Positions 51,769-63,400 of a DNA stretch of 64,000 nt are shown piece after piece. Numbering within the stretch: the first letter of the stretch is position 1; every line of letters begins with the position of its first letter. The notes beneath the pieces are model-generated. The model worked only from the letters and a program-made list of their open reading frames with translations. It did not search any database and was not told where the DNA came from. Source of the stretch: Trichobilharzia regenti. Taxonomy: Eukaryota > Platyhelminthes > Trematoda > Strigeidida > Schistosomatidae. The position numbers were made by a program, and so were the translations under genes. The DNA lies in NCBI GenBank assembly GCA_944472135.2, contig OX235270.1:71557168-71621167 (forward strand), in the 5' to 3' direction.

Positions 51769-53169
51769 CTAGTTGGCCGATTCCCCAGGAACCGGCCTGT
51801 TGGCGTTTTTTTCTTCTAGTTCAGTTGGAGCACTCGGATGACACTGGCTATCATCGTCCGTGCTGCACCGCTGTAGTGTGACTAGGGGTTGAGGATTTTC
51901 TTTTACTACGCTTTGTTCTCTCCTTTGAGTGCGAGGCCGGCTCTCGCAGCAGCGAATGTGTTTGCTGACCTTGTCCTTGGTCTCGTACCATCTATGGAGA
52001 GCGGTAGTCAACTGGTCTTGGGAGCTGAACTTGACAGCTAACAGACGTGGCGAGTTAATTGACATAAGATGAGTGGGTCGAGGCAGTCTATAAATAGAGA
52101 CAGCCCCTGAACTTCCCAGGGCCATCTGGGATGCTAACCATCTCCATTGTTGTACATCATGACAATGCTTTTCGCAGGCGTTCCCAGTTACCAGTTCGGG
52201 AATGCCATGCACAACCATGGAGGCAGAAGGAATGAGCTCTGGCGACTCCCTCGCCATTTGTCTTTCCTTCCACGGCCTGTCTGGCTTAACACGTATGTTA
52301 CAGGCCCTCCCTATAGAAAGGACTTGAGAAGCCAGTAACACTTTTTCAACATCCTCGGTAGAGCTCAATGTTACCCTCAGTGGGGATGGTTTGCCTTCAG
52401 GTGCAGCAGTGCCCCTATACAATCTGCATAGATTTACTGGTTGGATGTCCAAACCCAGTGTGCTACTTAAGATGGACCACTGTTCCTGATCAAATAGGGC
52501 CCTATCTTTCAGCAGACTACTGCTACAGTCTGGTACATTAAAGAGGATTACACAATTTGATCTGCTAACCGTGGGCTTGGGCTCGGTCCTCGCACGTTTG
52601 TGATCACCTTTAAGACCGTTTTGGTTTGGCTGGTGCGACTGGGTATTTTTATGTGTCTCAGTGCTAAAGCCAGCATTACTGGTAGACGGTTGGGGTCTTT
52701 TTCCAACGACGGAAACCCGTGGTTCTCCAGCCTCTGTGTCTGGAGCGGTTATGGCAAGAGTTACAAGTTTAACCGGTGAGGATTTTGGTATCCCCGGTTT
52801 ACTCGCGTTTGTACTAACTTCCGGATTGGTGGGGGTCGAGCTTTTCACCTTTTTCCCCGCTACTTCTGTGCCACCTTTAGTTTTCAAAGGACTACGCGAG
52901 GCTACATCAGGACGGCAACTCGGGCATATGTACCAGAACCATTGGCATGGGTTTTTACGCATAAAGTCATAATATGCTTTTGGTACCCCACTGTCGCATC
53001 TGCAATGCACCCATCGGTTGCAAAAGTTACATTCGAAGGCAGAGTCTGCTTGTTCGACAACAGAAGCACAGACCTTGCAGTCGTCTGTCTTCTTGGGGAG
53101 CGTTCTTGTCGTCTTGCGACGTCGTGAACGTTTCTTTTTGGCCTTCCTATTTGTTTCATGGTCTACCAT
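51769..53169 (-). CDS. CR1-clade LINE ORF1 with PHD-like zinc finger
   Basis: About 466 codons from the ATG at 53169; the frame is open upstream to 53253 without another ATG. After a basic stretch (KKKRSRRRKTTR) there is a C4HC3-like finger: CKVC, CNFC, WVHCRC, CPSC. PHD-like fingers occur in ORF1 proteins of CR1-type elements and are thought to bind nucleic acid or protein. The rest is Ser/Pro/Thr-rich with an RNA-recognition-like segment. The frame is uninterrupted, which points to a young copy. The stop is TAG at 51771-51769. Confidence 0.85.
   Translation of the reverse strand: MVDHETNRKAKKKRSRRRKTTRTLPKKTDDCKVCASVVEQADSAFECNFCNRWVHCRCDSGVPKAYYDFMRKNPCQWFWYICPSCRPDVASRSPLKTKGGTEVAGKKVKSSTPTNPEVSTNASKPGIPKSSPVKLVTLAITAPDTEAGEPRVSVVGKRPQPSTSNAGFSTETHKNTQSHQPNQNGLKGDHKRARTEPKPTVSRSNCVILFNVPDCSSSLLKDRALFDQEQWSILSSTLGLDIQPVNLCRLYRGTAAPEGKPSPLRVTLSSTEDVEKVLLASQVLSIGRACNIRVKPDRPWKERQMARESPELIPSASMVVHGIPELVTGNACEKHCHDVQQWRWLASQMALGSSGAVSIYRLPRPTHLMSINSPRLLAVKFSSQDQLTTALHRWYETKDKVSKHIRCCESRPRTQRREQSVVKENPQPLVTLQRCSTDDDSQCHPSAPTELEEKNANRPVPGESAN
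51775..51811 (-). promoter_or_regulatory. Candidate -1 ribosomal frameshift signal (heptamer plus hairpin)
   Basis: On the minus strand, ORF1 codons GAA AAA AAC contain the heptamer A AAA AAC in the X XXY YYZ register (51811-51805). A 7-nt spacer (GCCAACA) is followed by a 10-bp stem, GGCCGGTTCC with GGAATCGGCC, including one G-U pair and a TGG loop (51797-51775). The ORF1 stop comes just after. Slipping by -1 enters the ORF2 frame with no stop before the endonuclease domain. Confidence 0.7.
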
Positions 53170-53429
53170 GGGGATGGGTGTTATGAAGTTCTCACTTAGT
53201 GCAATTTTCCCACTCGGATCTGTTAACCTAGTCGTGTTAACAGTAGTAAACAAAACACTAAAACATTTTCAACACATCAAATTCAGATATTCTTTGGATA
53301 TTTATAATTATGACCACTTTATTTCAGATTCGTGATCTATGTTTAGTGGTCAACTGCACCTTCTAGACCTACAACCGCAACGACTTTGCAAGGGGAGTGA
53401 ATATGAGGGCTGGACTTATTCGTCACGTA

Positions 53430-54370
53430 CTCTAGAAGTTAAGTTTGGAATTTTTTTTGCCAATAATTTTTAATAAAATTGTATTATATGTTATCTAGAT
53501 TGAGGGAAATTCCCACTTTTTGGCTGGTTATGTTGGTGTCCGCCTCATGTGATCTGACTGCGACACACTTTTAGCATATTGGTTGCAATGATTAGTGTTT
53601 CAGATGGAATGTATCAAAATGTCGGTGTAATGAGGGAGATAGGATAGTTAGAGGGTAATGCCATTTACACCACTCATTTACTCCATGTAGAAGCTGCATC
53701 TTTCGGCATAGTATCATGCAATGAAGACTTCATGTCTCAGGATATCAGTACAGCCCATTTTCGTGTGAAGAACAGTCTTTTTTGACAAAATAATTCTCTC
53801 AATACTTGGAAATCACCTGCAAATGTTATCAGAATCGTTGGTGGGAACCTAAGTTGTCATTTAGATGTGCTTTTCACTTTATCTGTGGTAGGACAGGAAT
53901 TATGGTAAGTTGAAAGGTTATCTCTAAATGGATTTCATATATATTGGCACTGGTTGGTGCAGTGTGCTATGGGTTATGTTAATTAAATGTACAAAAATAT
54001 CTCAACTGTAATAATATTGGGCCATTGTCTACTTAGCTGATTGATAGGATAACAAACGAAGGTGGTTGTCACGATTATTGCAAGTACAGTGCAGTAAAGA
54101 AGGCAATTACTCGTTTAAGTTTCCTTGTTGTTCCAATTAATGCACTAAATCATTACACGTTATGATTATACGCATGAGTCGTGGTGATTACTAGAACTGA
54201 ATCTATTCAGCTTTATTATCATTAAAATGAATTTATTCTCTTTTACAATTTCCACTGACTGTATACTTAATGCTACAATATTTTTGATCACCAATAGTGG
54301 AGATGAATTTCTCCTGAGATTTCCATTTAGACAAAGCAGTACAGATGCTCTATGACGATTGAATTTTCTA
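53430..54370 (+). repeat. 0.9-kb dispersed repeat, copy 1
   Basis: Directly repeated at 58250-59149 with about 80% identity by eye (for example CATGTGATCTGACTGCGACAC, AGCATATTGGTTGCA, GATGAATTTCTCCTGA). No coding frame in either copy. Family unknown. Confidence 0.8.
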
Positions 54371-54379
54371 GTTTGCATT

Positions 54380-55780
54380 ATATGACATTATTATCCTCAT
54401 CAACACAACAGGTCTGTGTACTTTACAATAGTTGAAGTGTTTCACTATGTTGTTAGCACTGTGCATAGCTGTCTAGAGTTGAGGCATGTTCAGCTTATAT
54501 TTGATGCCTATAGTCTCCTAAATGTGAAAATGTGATTTCTGTAGGATTCACAAAACCTTGTGGACTAGACATTACTGAGATTGTGGATTAACTTCTAAGT
54601 TATACACTTGCAATACTTCATTTCATGTAAAAGTGTTTAGTGTGAAGTTGATCTGCAAGTAAGCTTGATGAGAGAATGACGCCTCAATAGTATGAATGTT
54701 TCGGAGATTGCCTTGAAATTTGCATATAGTCCTCAAATGCAGGAAAACATATGATGTATATTTATGTATACGGCGTCAACATAAATATCAGCTGTAGACT
54801 ACAAATACATTTATCTCCCTGAGATAATACTTAGTTTTAACAGAATGATTGTATTCATATTGTATGCTAATATGTAGAATTATCTCTTGTTAACTTCATG
54901 TTATGCTAGTTCTAACATGTACTTTATTTTTTCCAGGTATACGGAGGTTGTCGAATATGAAATCAGCGGAAACATCATTCGGTCAAACTAACTTTATTAC
55001 CCTTCATCAGAATTTTCTTTTGTAAATTAATCAAATGTTTAATATACTCTTGATTACTTCTTCCTGTAGACTTCTTCAATTCCTCGCTATACAATGTGCT
55101 TTTGTAATAAGTGAATTAGGAATAATAAACGCTAAGCTTAGTTAGTGGGATGGAAATTCACTGTAGTATTATGAGAATGTTACTTTAGTCATTAGTAGGA
55201 TTTCGTGTCTGTTTCTACACAATAGCACATTGTAAAAGCTAAGTGGGATTTAGCAAGTTGAATAATAATTCTGTACTGTTGGATACTCTAAAGTCGCCTT
55301 ATCTAACCAGTTGAAAGTCTGTTTACTGTTAAACGCCAAGTATGTAGTACAAGTAAATGTAGTAACTTAGGCTTGATATCTACTTCACTAATCCGTTAAT
55401 ATGCAGTGACATCATCAAATAGACTGTTCACTTGACGATCAGCTAAGAAACATTTTTTATTTATTTTAATATGCCGTTGAATCATAGGATGTTATCTAAT
55501 ATCCATCATTTCTATGATCAAAAACTGCGGTATTTGCATGTCTACTTTATAGATATTAAATAACCTACGCCTGTATGCAACTAATTACCTCCAGTGTTCC
55601 CTATTCATTTGGTGTGTGTAAACTAAACAAGTCTTTCATAAATTCTCCCAAAAATGCCAAACTTTCTAGTGTTACAAGCGTTAATAAGACCTGCTTCCTT
55701 TGTTTCACATCAAATAACGTATATACGAACTAAGGGAAAGTTACTCTTACTTAATCTTTAACCTTCACTCAGAGCCTTTA
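54380..55780. other. No feature seen
   Basis: AT-rich sequence between the 0.9-kb repeat and the LINE remnant. It could hold introns or further exons of the gene at 57147-57574, but no exon was recognised. Confidence 0.4.
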
Positions 55781-55784
55781 ACGA

Positions 55785-56950
55785 TCCCAAACAGTTCTCC
55801 TATAAACACAGTAGACGTACTTTAGATGCAGCTGCAGTCTTGCTTCACAACATTTTCTCCAGTATAGACAATGGGGCTAAATTCGCTGCACCTTCCTAGA
55901 TTACACATCTGCTTTCGACTCAGTACCTAGAGATATTCTGTTAGATAAGCTTGCTGAAACCCAAACTGAGTGTTGGATTGTTAGATGGCTTCATTGTTAT
56001 TTATCAGGGAGAAAGCAGTACACTGTAGGTCAGAGGGAAGTCGTCCATTACCAATTGTATTTTGTTTTACGAACTTAATGCACGAATGCATACGAAAAGA
56101 ACTTTTTCAAGCACGCGGACGATCTAACTACTTCAATGTCTGTTAACTGCCAGCTACACTGTACTAAGATGAACAGCTCTCTATTAGGAGTGAGAACATG
56201 CTCTTAAACTAAATCCTTCGAAATGTCAGACTGTTATTTTCAGTTTCCGATGTAAACGAAAGTTAGTTGAAGGTGTTAATTCCTATGACCGTTGCAAAAT
56301 TGATAATAGTGATATGGAAATGAAGTATCTCGGACTAATTCATCACAGCGTATTGGCCCTAAATGTATGCCACATGCAGGCATAATGTTTATGAGCTAGG
56401 TATGCAAATCAAGGTACACGCTTGTACGGTACATTCACTATTTATAAAACTAACTCGTACGTAAGAACTATGGTTTGATCAGTTATACAACGTTTAATAC
56501 ATTTAAACACAATTAACCTACGATGCCTATGACGCGTTACCTAAAACTACATTAATATAGTTTCCGCTGAAGGTAATCTCCTATAGCTACCACCTTAGTG
56601 GGCAACTTAGCGTTATCTTTGAATAACGAAAATTCTGAGAACTTTCTTGGTAAAAAGATCGTCCCTTACTCGAAAAAATTAAATATACCCTAGTCTCCCC
56701 AAAAACGTTCAGAGGTATTCATCCTATCACCTCAAACGACTCACTATTTGCAGTCATTTAAAAAGGAAAAATAAATTTACCGATGGCAGCGTGCTTATGA
56801 TTTCTAGGTATCATAATGTACCATGAAGGAAACACTATATCCATGCGGTTATAACAGCCAGATGCGCGAAATTAGTCCAAAACACGACAACCACGATTCT
56901 CAGTCACATAACATCTTACTTCGCTACCTAATCGTATAATCGTATCAACG
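55785..56950 (+). mobile_element. LINE RT remnant (SR1/CR1- or Jockey-like)
   Basis: The clearest block reads YKHSRRTLDAAAVLLHNIFSS and LDYTSAFDSVPRDILLDKLAE, then WIVRWLHCYLSGRKQYTV, the RT fingers/palm of a LINE unlike the RTE and CR1 copies here. It is full of stops and shifts and fades out by about 56950. Confidence 0.6.
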
Positions 56951-57146
56951 GATGTTTCGCCAAAGAAAAGAAGACTACTGGTTCAAGGAAAATTTATTTA
57001 GTTTTTTTTTAAGATCGTGAACATCTGTGTTTATAATCACGGAAAAATCACAACTTCGAGGAAACCACCGATCGTAGACTACAACCCGGAACGTTATTTT
57101 TCCTAATTAATGTCTTACCTTTAACTGGGATTGTTCGTACACTCAC

Positions 57147-57574
57147 CAGATCATCGTATTTTATCCGCTTTGAAAACCGTTTTGCAACCCATCGAATGGA
57201 TGTTAACACTGGCTCTATTACGGGTAGTCCTAGTTCATGTATTTGGATCTAGTACATCAAGCAATAATAAGCATAAGTAACACTTACCCTTAAGGATTCC
57301 AGGTTCTTTTAGTTCCCCCAAAATACACACAAGCACAACAGATTCATACTTTTCATGCGGCTCAACCTTATTTGACTTAGATTCTCTCACAATATATTTT
57401 TTTAAATGATAGCAGACACACGGATGGTATATTCACATTCTCAAAAAGCTTCAAAGCTTTTACAACTTCAACCCAGGTTCTAAATTTTCCAGGTCTAATT
57501 TGTTCTTCGAAAACTTTGCTAACATCAACTCTGATAGTGTTCCCTCTAACAGATTCACTCGCAGATTGTTGCAT
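57147..57574 (-). CDS. Unidentified host gene, first three coding exons (partial)
   Basis: Exons at 57574-57420, 57385-57288 and 57229-57147 join in frame with GT/AG introns of 34 and 58 nt. The last two donors are strong (G|GTAAGTG and CTG|GTGAGTG). They give about 112 codons starting MQQSASESVRGN. Later parts include GKFRTWVEVVKALKLF, ESVVLVCILGELKEPG and VLTSIRWVAKRFSKR. I recognise no family. The ATG at 57574 follows a TTTACAG, so an upstream non-coding or coding exon is possible. The short introns are typical of schistosome 5' gene ends. Exons downstream of 57147 were not found; the next 3.5 kb is AT-rich and includes a LINE remnant. Confidence 0.6.
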
Positions 57575-57860
57575 GCTGTAAACATAAACGAGATTGACAC
57601 CTTTTTTCACGATTTCTACATCTTAGGTTATTAAATGAGCCAACAAGAATAACGGCAACCAATAAATGGACTGAAAACAACTGCTTCGGCCAACCAAACG
57701 TATTCATGTGCATGATTTCCGAAACTTCTACACATTACCAATTCACTAACAGCTGAAAACCAACTAAAACACTGAAAGCCGCCTAAATACAAGGTATGAA
57801 ACAATTACACCGAAATGAATGCACTGACCTGGTAGTGAAAAGTTCCAAAACCAAAGGAAT

Positions 57861-58230
57861 AATTCATTTTAACAGCAACAGAAACAAAAAGTGAGGTGAA
57901 ACGCAACATTTGTGAACAATACGCAACAAGATAAGTCGTGTATAACGGCAGGATAAACGGAACAACAAACGCGTACACGAAGAGCTACGGAACTGCAATC
58001 CAACATGGCCGACTGATATGGACGAAAATGACCTTCGAGCGTCTCACTCCACCAATGACCTTGATAAGTTACGGATAATTTCAGCCGAATATGAGGCTGG
58101 ACTTTTCCAATACCCAATATAGTTTTTACGAGCTAGTATAAGCCAATTTGATTTCCTTGTGCTCGCCTCTTGTTTGTTAGGTATAGGTTCCTGATCTTCG
58201 GTAAACTTCTGCGTAGCTGGTCCCAATATA
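57861..58230 (-). repeat. Dispersed repeat upstream of the unidentified gene
   Basis: Minus-strand text runs CAGAAGTTTACCGAAGATC, AACAAGAGGCGAGCACAAG, TATACTAGCTCG, TCGAAGGTCATTTTCG, CGGCCATGTTGGATTGC. The first half matches 48380-48560. It lies about 300-650 bp 5' of the ATG at 57574, in the same orientation as the copy before the helicase. Confidence 0.7.
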
Positions 58231-58249
58231 TGTCATGTTTAGCTGAAAT

Positions 58250-59149
58250 TTCGCTTGGAAATTTTTGTCGATAAGTTTTAATAAAATTCTTGTTCTACGT
58301 TATCTGGATTTATGTGAATTCTCATTTCCTGAACAGTAATGTTGGTGTCTGCGTCATGTGATCCGACTGCGACACACTTAGCATATTGGTTGCATTGATT
58401 GGTGCTTCAGATGGACTGTGTCAAAATAGCGCTATACTGAGCAAGCTGTGATAGTTGGAGGGTAATGTCATCTACACAGATAGTCTTATTTATATAGAAG
58501 CTGCACCTTTCGGTATAGTATAATTAGATCAAGACTTTACCTCTCAGGATAATAATTCAGCCTATTTTCTTGCGAAGAACAGTCCTTTTTGACAAAAGAA
58601 TGGTACCAGTACTTGCAATTCACCTGTAAATGCTAGCAGAATCTTCTGTGGGAACCTAAGTTACCATGCAGATGTGCTTTTCACTGTATCTGTGGTTGGA
58701 TGAGAAAATTTATCTCTAAGTGGATTTAATATATAGTTGCATTGATTGGCACAGTGCAATATGGGCTGTGTGAATTCAGTGTATGAAAATATCTCAACTT
58801 TATCAATATTGTGCCATTGTCCGCTTAGCTGATTGACAGGGTAACAGATGTAGGTGGTTCTCATGATTGCTGCAAGTGCAGTGGAGAAGATAATTACTAG
58901 CTTAAATTTACTGACTGTTCCACTTGGCGCAGTACTTCAGTGCATAGTATTATTGTACGCATGGACTGTTTTGATTATGAGAACTTAATGAAGTCAGCTC
59001 TATTACTATCAATCTACTGTCTGTTATACCATTCTCACTGACACTGCAAACTTAATGCTGCAATGTTTTTGATCATCAGAAGTGAAGATGAATTTCTCCT
59101 GAAATTTCCATCTACATGAAGCAGTACAGATGCAGTGTTACGATTGAAT
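58250..59149 (+). repeat. 0.9-kb dispersed repeat, copy 2
   Basis: The partner of 53430-54370 in direct orientation. It ends where a Penelope-like C-terminus begins (59150), in a continuous run. This suggests that the repeat may be part of, or the target of, a Penelope-like element. Confidence 0.8.
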
Positions 59150-59392
59150 GTCGACTGGGACAACGTTCAAATATTATACAGAGGAATCAACAAGAATCCT
59201 GGAGAATTTTTAGAAGCTTGGCATTCCAGTGAACCATCAATCAATAGACACATGGAGGTAGACAAAATTTATCAAACGTTAAGAAAGAAACCTCACACAC
59301 AAAGGGTCAAAGTTCAAGTCAAAGAAACAATCAGTTCTAATACAGGTAACCTGGAAGGTGTGAAAACACACAAAACAACCAATCACGTCTAA
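59150..59392 (+). mobile_element. Penelope-like element C-terminal fragment
   Basis: The frame reads DWDNVQILYRGINKNPGEFLEAWHSS and SINRHMEVDKIYQTLR, the region after the GIY-YIG core of Penelope-like elements (pattern DWENV-IL-REP---RE-LEAW). It ends at a TAA. The reverse transcriptase is not present next to it. Confidence 0.65.
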
Positions 59393-59569
59393 GGGAACCA
59401 TTACATGTACATGTCACCCTTCTAAGGAAAACGTGAGTGCACCACGTCAGTTGTAGTGGGATGTTTGATGGTTGTTGCTGCTGGCGTGAAGGTGATATTT
59501 TTAGCTAATTTATATGTTGATCAAGTAGATGCTCGTAGTCAGCCGAATCACCTAGAACCTAGTAATCTG

Positions 59570-62040
59570 AGGTGAAAAACTCTCCTGGTAGCCTTAGTGT
59601 TGACCCATAGACTAAATCTGGAACGCAGCGCCCGATGTCCGTCTCTAAAGTTCCTCATATACTAAGCAGTACCAGTGGGAGTTTGCTTCACCGGTCGCCT
59701 TGGTCAGAGAGGCGGCAAGCGCAGTCTTAAGTTGGCAATTAAATCGTTCAACCATCCTATTTGAAATAGGGCGACACGAGGTCATTCGTGTTCTTTTAAT
59801 TCCCAATAACCCGTGAGCCATCGGAAAAGACGGCTGTGTACCTCTTTCTGTAGTAATAATGGACAGAAAACCAAAGTTTGCTTTCTAGTTTTCCACCGAG
59901 GCTTCAGCAACTGTCTCGGCGGATACGTCTGCTGGTGGAATCGCCACTGGCCAACGGACGAGTCTATCGATGCCAGTGAAAATGCGGCTGAAACCATTGG
60001 AAGGAGGCAGTGGACCAACGATATCTATATGTATGTGGTCAAACGACCTAATGGCGCACTGATGTGACGGTGAATCTTGACTTCTTGGCAAAACAAACGA
60101 CTTCGCATCCAAGACTTAGCATCGCAATTTTGCCTGGCCACATAAATCTTTCCCTCAGCAGCTTGGTAGTAGTAGTGACTCCCGTATGTGATAGATTATG
60201 AAGTTTCTCGAAAATCATGTCGCATAGCTGCTGAAGCAAAAGTTTGACATATACCAGTGTACCTGTCTCAGATTACTCTGGTTTTATCAAAGGCAACTTC
60301 GGTAAGTCTTAAGGATGTCATTTAAGAAGACATACACTTATTTAGTTCACCACCGTTCTTTTTAGGGCTTTGAGATGTTCGTAATCGATATCAGGACATA
60401 CAATATTGTCAATGTGCATACGTGACAGAGGGCCTGCAACTTCACTGTTTTAACCCTTTACGTGTCTAATGTCTGAAGGAAATCGGGATATAAATTCAAG
60501 ATGTCATGGTTCATGAGGCGAGTAGTCATCTTGTTTGTGTGTGAAAGCTTTCGTAAGAGCCCTATGATCGGCGAAGACGTTAAAAGCTGTACCTTCCAGC
60601 GTGTGTCTAAGGTGTTTAAGCGCCAGATAAACTGCTAGTTACTCACTGCCAAAGGCGGCATAGCGAAATTGAGTAGGATTCAGTCGTTTTGAAAAGAAGG
60701 CGAGGGGTCGCCGTGTACCTGTTGCTGTAGAACTACTCCATTGGCAACGCTCGAGGCGTCCGTCACCAGAGAAAGAGGAGCATCTGACTAGGGGCGTCTT
60801 TTCGTTTAACGTGTGCTGATTTAATAGCTTCGACTGGCAAGTGAATTGAATGGCTGTGTCCACGCAAATAGTCAGTTAGCGGCTGCAAAACTGCAGCACA
60901 GTCAGGAATGAAACAGTGATAAAAATTGAGGAGACCTAATCCGGTAGTGGATAATCCTTAATGGCTTTTACACCATCAAACACTGGTCTAGTTCCTTGGC
61001 TGTCTATCAAATGCCCGAGGCACTTCAATGAGTTCTCGCCGAATTCCCATTTGTTTATGTTGATGATCATTCCATTTTGGTGAAGTCTTTCGAATACAGA
61101 CTTCACATGTTTCAAACGTCCCGCTCCATCTGCACTCACAATGAGTAAGGCGTCAATGTATGCGTATACGAAGAGGAGACCACGGGGTACTTGATCAACT
61201 AAGCGTTGGAATGTCTGGGCTGCGTTCATTAGCCTAAAAGGCATGCGAATGAATTCGTATAAGCCGAATGGTGTGGTAATAGTCGCTTTCGGAACGTCTT
61301 CCGGATGAATGGAAATGTAATAGGCTCTTACAGATCAATCCTGGAGAAAACTTTAACATCCAGCAGATTGCTGATGCAATCGTGTATTTGTGAAAGTGGG
61401 TATCGTTTGCTTTCTCATAACTCGGTAATTGTCACAAGGCCTTATTTCCCCGGAAGACGTTTTAGGGACCATATGAATTGGTGAAGACCACGAGCTGCTA
61501 GAGAGTAGGATGATTCCAGCCTAAAGCATTCATTCAAATTCTGTCTTTGTGATAGGTAGTCGTTGTGGATCGAGGCATCGAGGCTTTGTGGAAACCGGTG
61601 GTCCTGTGGTTTTAATATGCTGAACCACATGATACTTCAGTTCGGTTTCTCCGAATGAAAGTTGAAGAAGATCGGGGAATTTGTTTACTAATTCAGTAAA
61701 TAGAGATACTGGCGTGCGTACGACCATCAGATTTAAAGACAATACTCGGCTGACTGTACCAGAAATGTACAGTTGGTTGTGTGAGTCGATAAATTCAGGG
61801 CTTATTGAGTCTATCAGCAATTTATTATAAAGCAAGAAATCGATGCCTTAGATGGGTGACGGGACGTCTGCGATGAAAATTGATCAAAAGTAGGTATTCT
61901 GTAGTCCAAAATCAGAATTCCTACGTTTGTGTCCGTAGCTTGCAATAGTGGGCTTGCTAGAAGCCTAAAGGATGACTGCTGGGTCAAGATGTTGACACTC
62001 CTGCGCGGACGGAGGGAAAACACTCTCCTCCGTTTCCGTG
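59570..62040 (-). mobile_element. Ty3/Gypsy pol (CsRn1/Gulliver type), decayed
   Basis: On the minus strand, protease-region frames end near 61530. The reverse transcriptase at 61244-60936 reads MPFRLMNAAQTFQR and FVYAYIDALLIV, with the catalytic YIDD changed to YIDA. RNase H follows near 60863-60639, and integrase pieces near 60112 (FDHIHIDIVGPLPPS, FTGIDRLVRWP) and 59700 (SNRMVERFNCQLKTAL). Each domain is in a different frame. Confidence 0.75.
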
Positions 62041-63133
62041 TAGACTAATAATGCAGTGCCAGTATTCCGATCTGCTGCACAAAATACGACTGCTGGACTG
62101 TAGAATACCGATGGCGGAATTCGTCAAAAATTCGGAAACATCTCTTATTTTTTTACTAAAAATTACACGGGGTGCGGCAACACTGTGCATTGCTTCCATA
62201 ATTACGGTGGCACCAACAAATACAAATAGTGTCGGGCAAGAATTAACTAACCTTTTTCATCTAGTAAATAAATAATTTCCTCTTTCCATCCTTATATATC
62301 TTTAAGTTTTACTTTTATTATTTCCATTATATTTATGATCCTGTTGCTTCTTTGTTCTACTTTCATAATTGCAAATACCAGTTTATCTCTATGACTGCTG
62401 TAATCTTTGTTTTTCCCCTCACCATATCATGTGAAGAGAACATTACATTCAATAATTTTAAACATGTTAGGATTTCTATACCGCATGGACAGTACTGTGT
62501 GAAACACACCCACGGTAATTTCACTTGTATTATTATTTTTACCTTAGCTGTTATCGTTATTTTTATTTCCATTATATGCTGCATTTTTTGGACGTTAACC
62601 CTATTGTAAATAGAGAAAATTTTCTTTGCGTTTGATTTTATTTATAATTCGGGGAAATTAGATGAAATATTGTAATTAATGCTGAAGTTTTCATTCTGTA
62701 TCACAGCCACTGTTTTTGGAATAAAGTGAACAATATAATTGTAGTTATTAAATAATATCATTTTCTCTGGCCATGATAAGTGACCTGCAACATGGATTAG
62801 CTGAGCTTCTAGAACAGGTCGTTCGTGGGCGTGTAGTCAGTTTTGTTAACTAGCATAGTATGGAATCAATATTATGTTCCAAAGTACTTATGCGGTGCTG
62901 ATTACCCAGTATTTGGTTGGTTGAGGTATTGACCTCTCGAACATGCAGTCAGCGACCATAACCAGTTTCTATATATAATGTCATCGTTCAAAAAACAAGG
63001 ACCTGCTCTATGTTAGAAGGAAGTCGCCCTAGACAGATTTGATAAAGGAGTTGTCAGCCACGTCTCCTAAACCGTTAATGCCCAGCTCTTGCTGCACTCG
63101 GGCTCACGCTGTTTCTTGAAGTTTCTCAGAAAC

Positions 63134-63400
63134 GCTTAGTAATAACGGACAAAAAAACCAAAACACCAATTAGCGACTCGAGGATTCTTTATTGTAACAC
63201 CAACATATAAACACTGTTACAAGTGAGGTCTGTGAACAAATATTACAATAATGAATCACAATATTACTTCTCACGGTTGTCTCCTGACTTCTTTCTGAAC
63301 AGCGACCGATGAGACGATGACTGTCGTATTGATGCCTCCGCGAAAATTGGGGAAGTTGGTTCTGAGCAAACAACCGTGAATTGATCGTTCAATCTTCAAC
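63134..63400 (-). repeat. Probable 5' LTR end of the Gypsy element
   Basis: On the minus strand TTACAATAAAGAATCCTCG followed by GGTTTTTTTGTCCGTTATTAC resembles the R-U5 end of the LTR at 8520-9843 (AATAAACG, TTTTGTCGTTACA). Upstream sequence to about 63550 may be U3. The outer end is not fixed. Confidence 0.45.

Larger units (their letters stand above)
48716..53340 (-). mobile_element. CR1-clade LINE, apparently intact
   Basis: It contains both ORFs without breaks and a short 3' UTR. The 3' end runs into an (ATT)n tract at 48715-48734, as expected for a LINE tail. The 5' boundary near 53340 is uncertain. Dispersed repeats lie on both sides. This is the best candidate for a currently or recently active element in the window. 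Confidence 0.8.

Noticed and set aside
57117..57126. 6-nt micro-exon after exon 3 of the unidentified gene
   Set aside because: The splice-like borders are suggestive, but such a short match is expected by chance; not called without transcripts.
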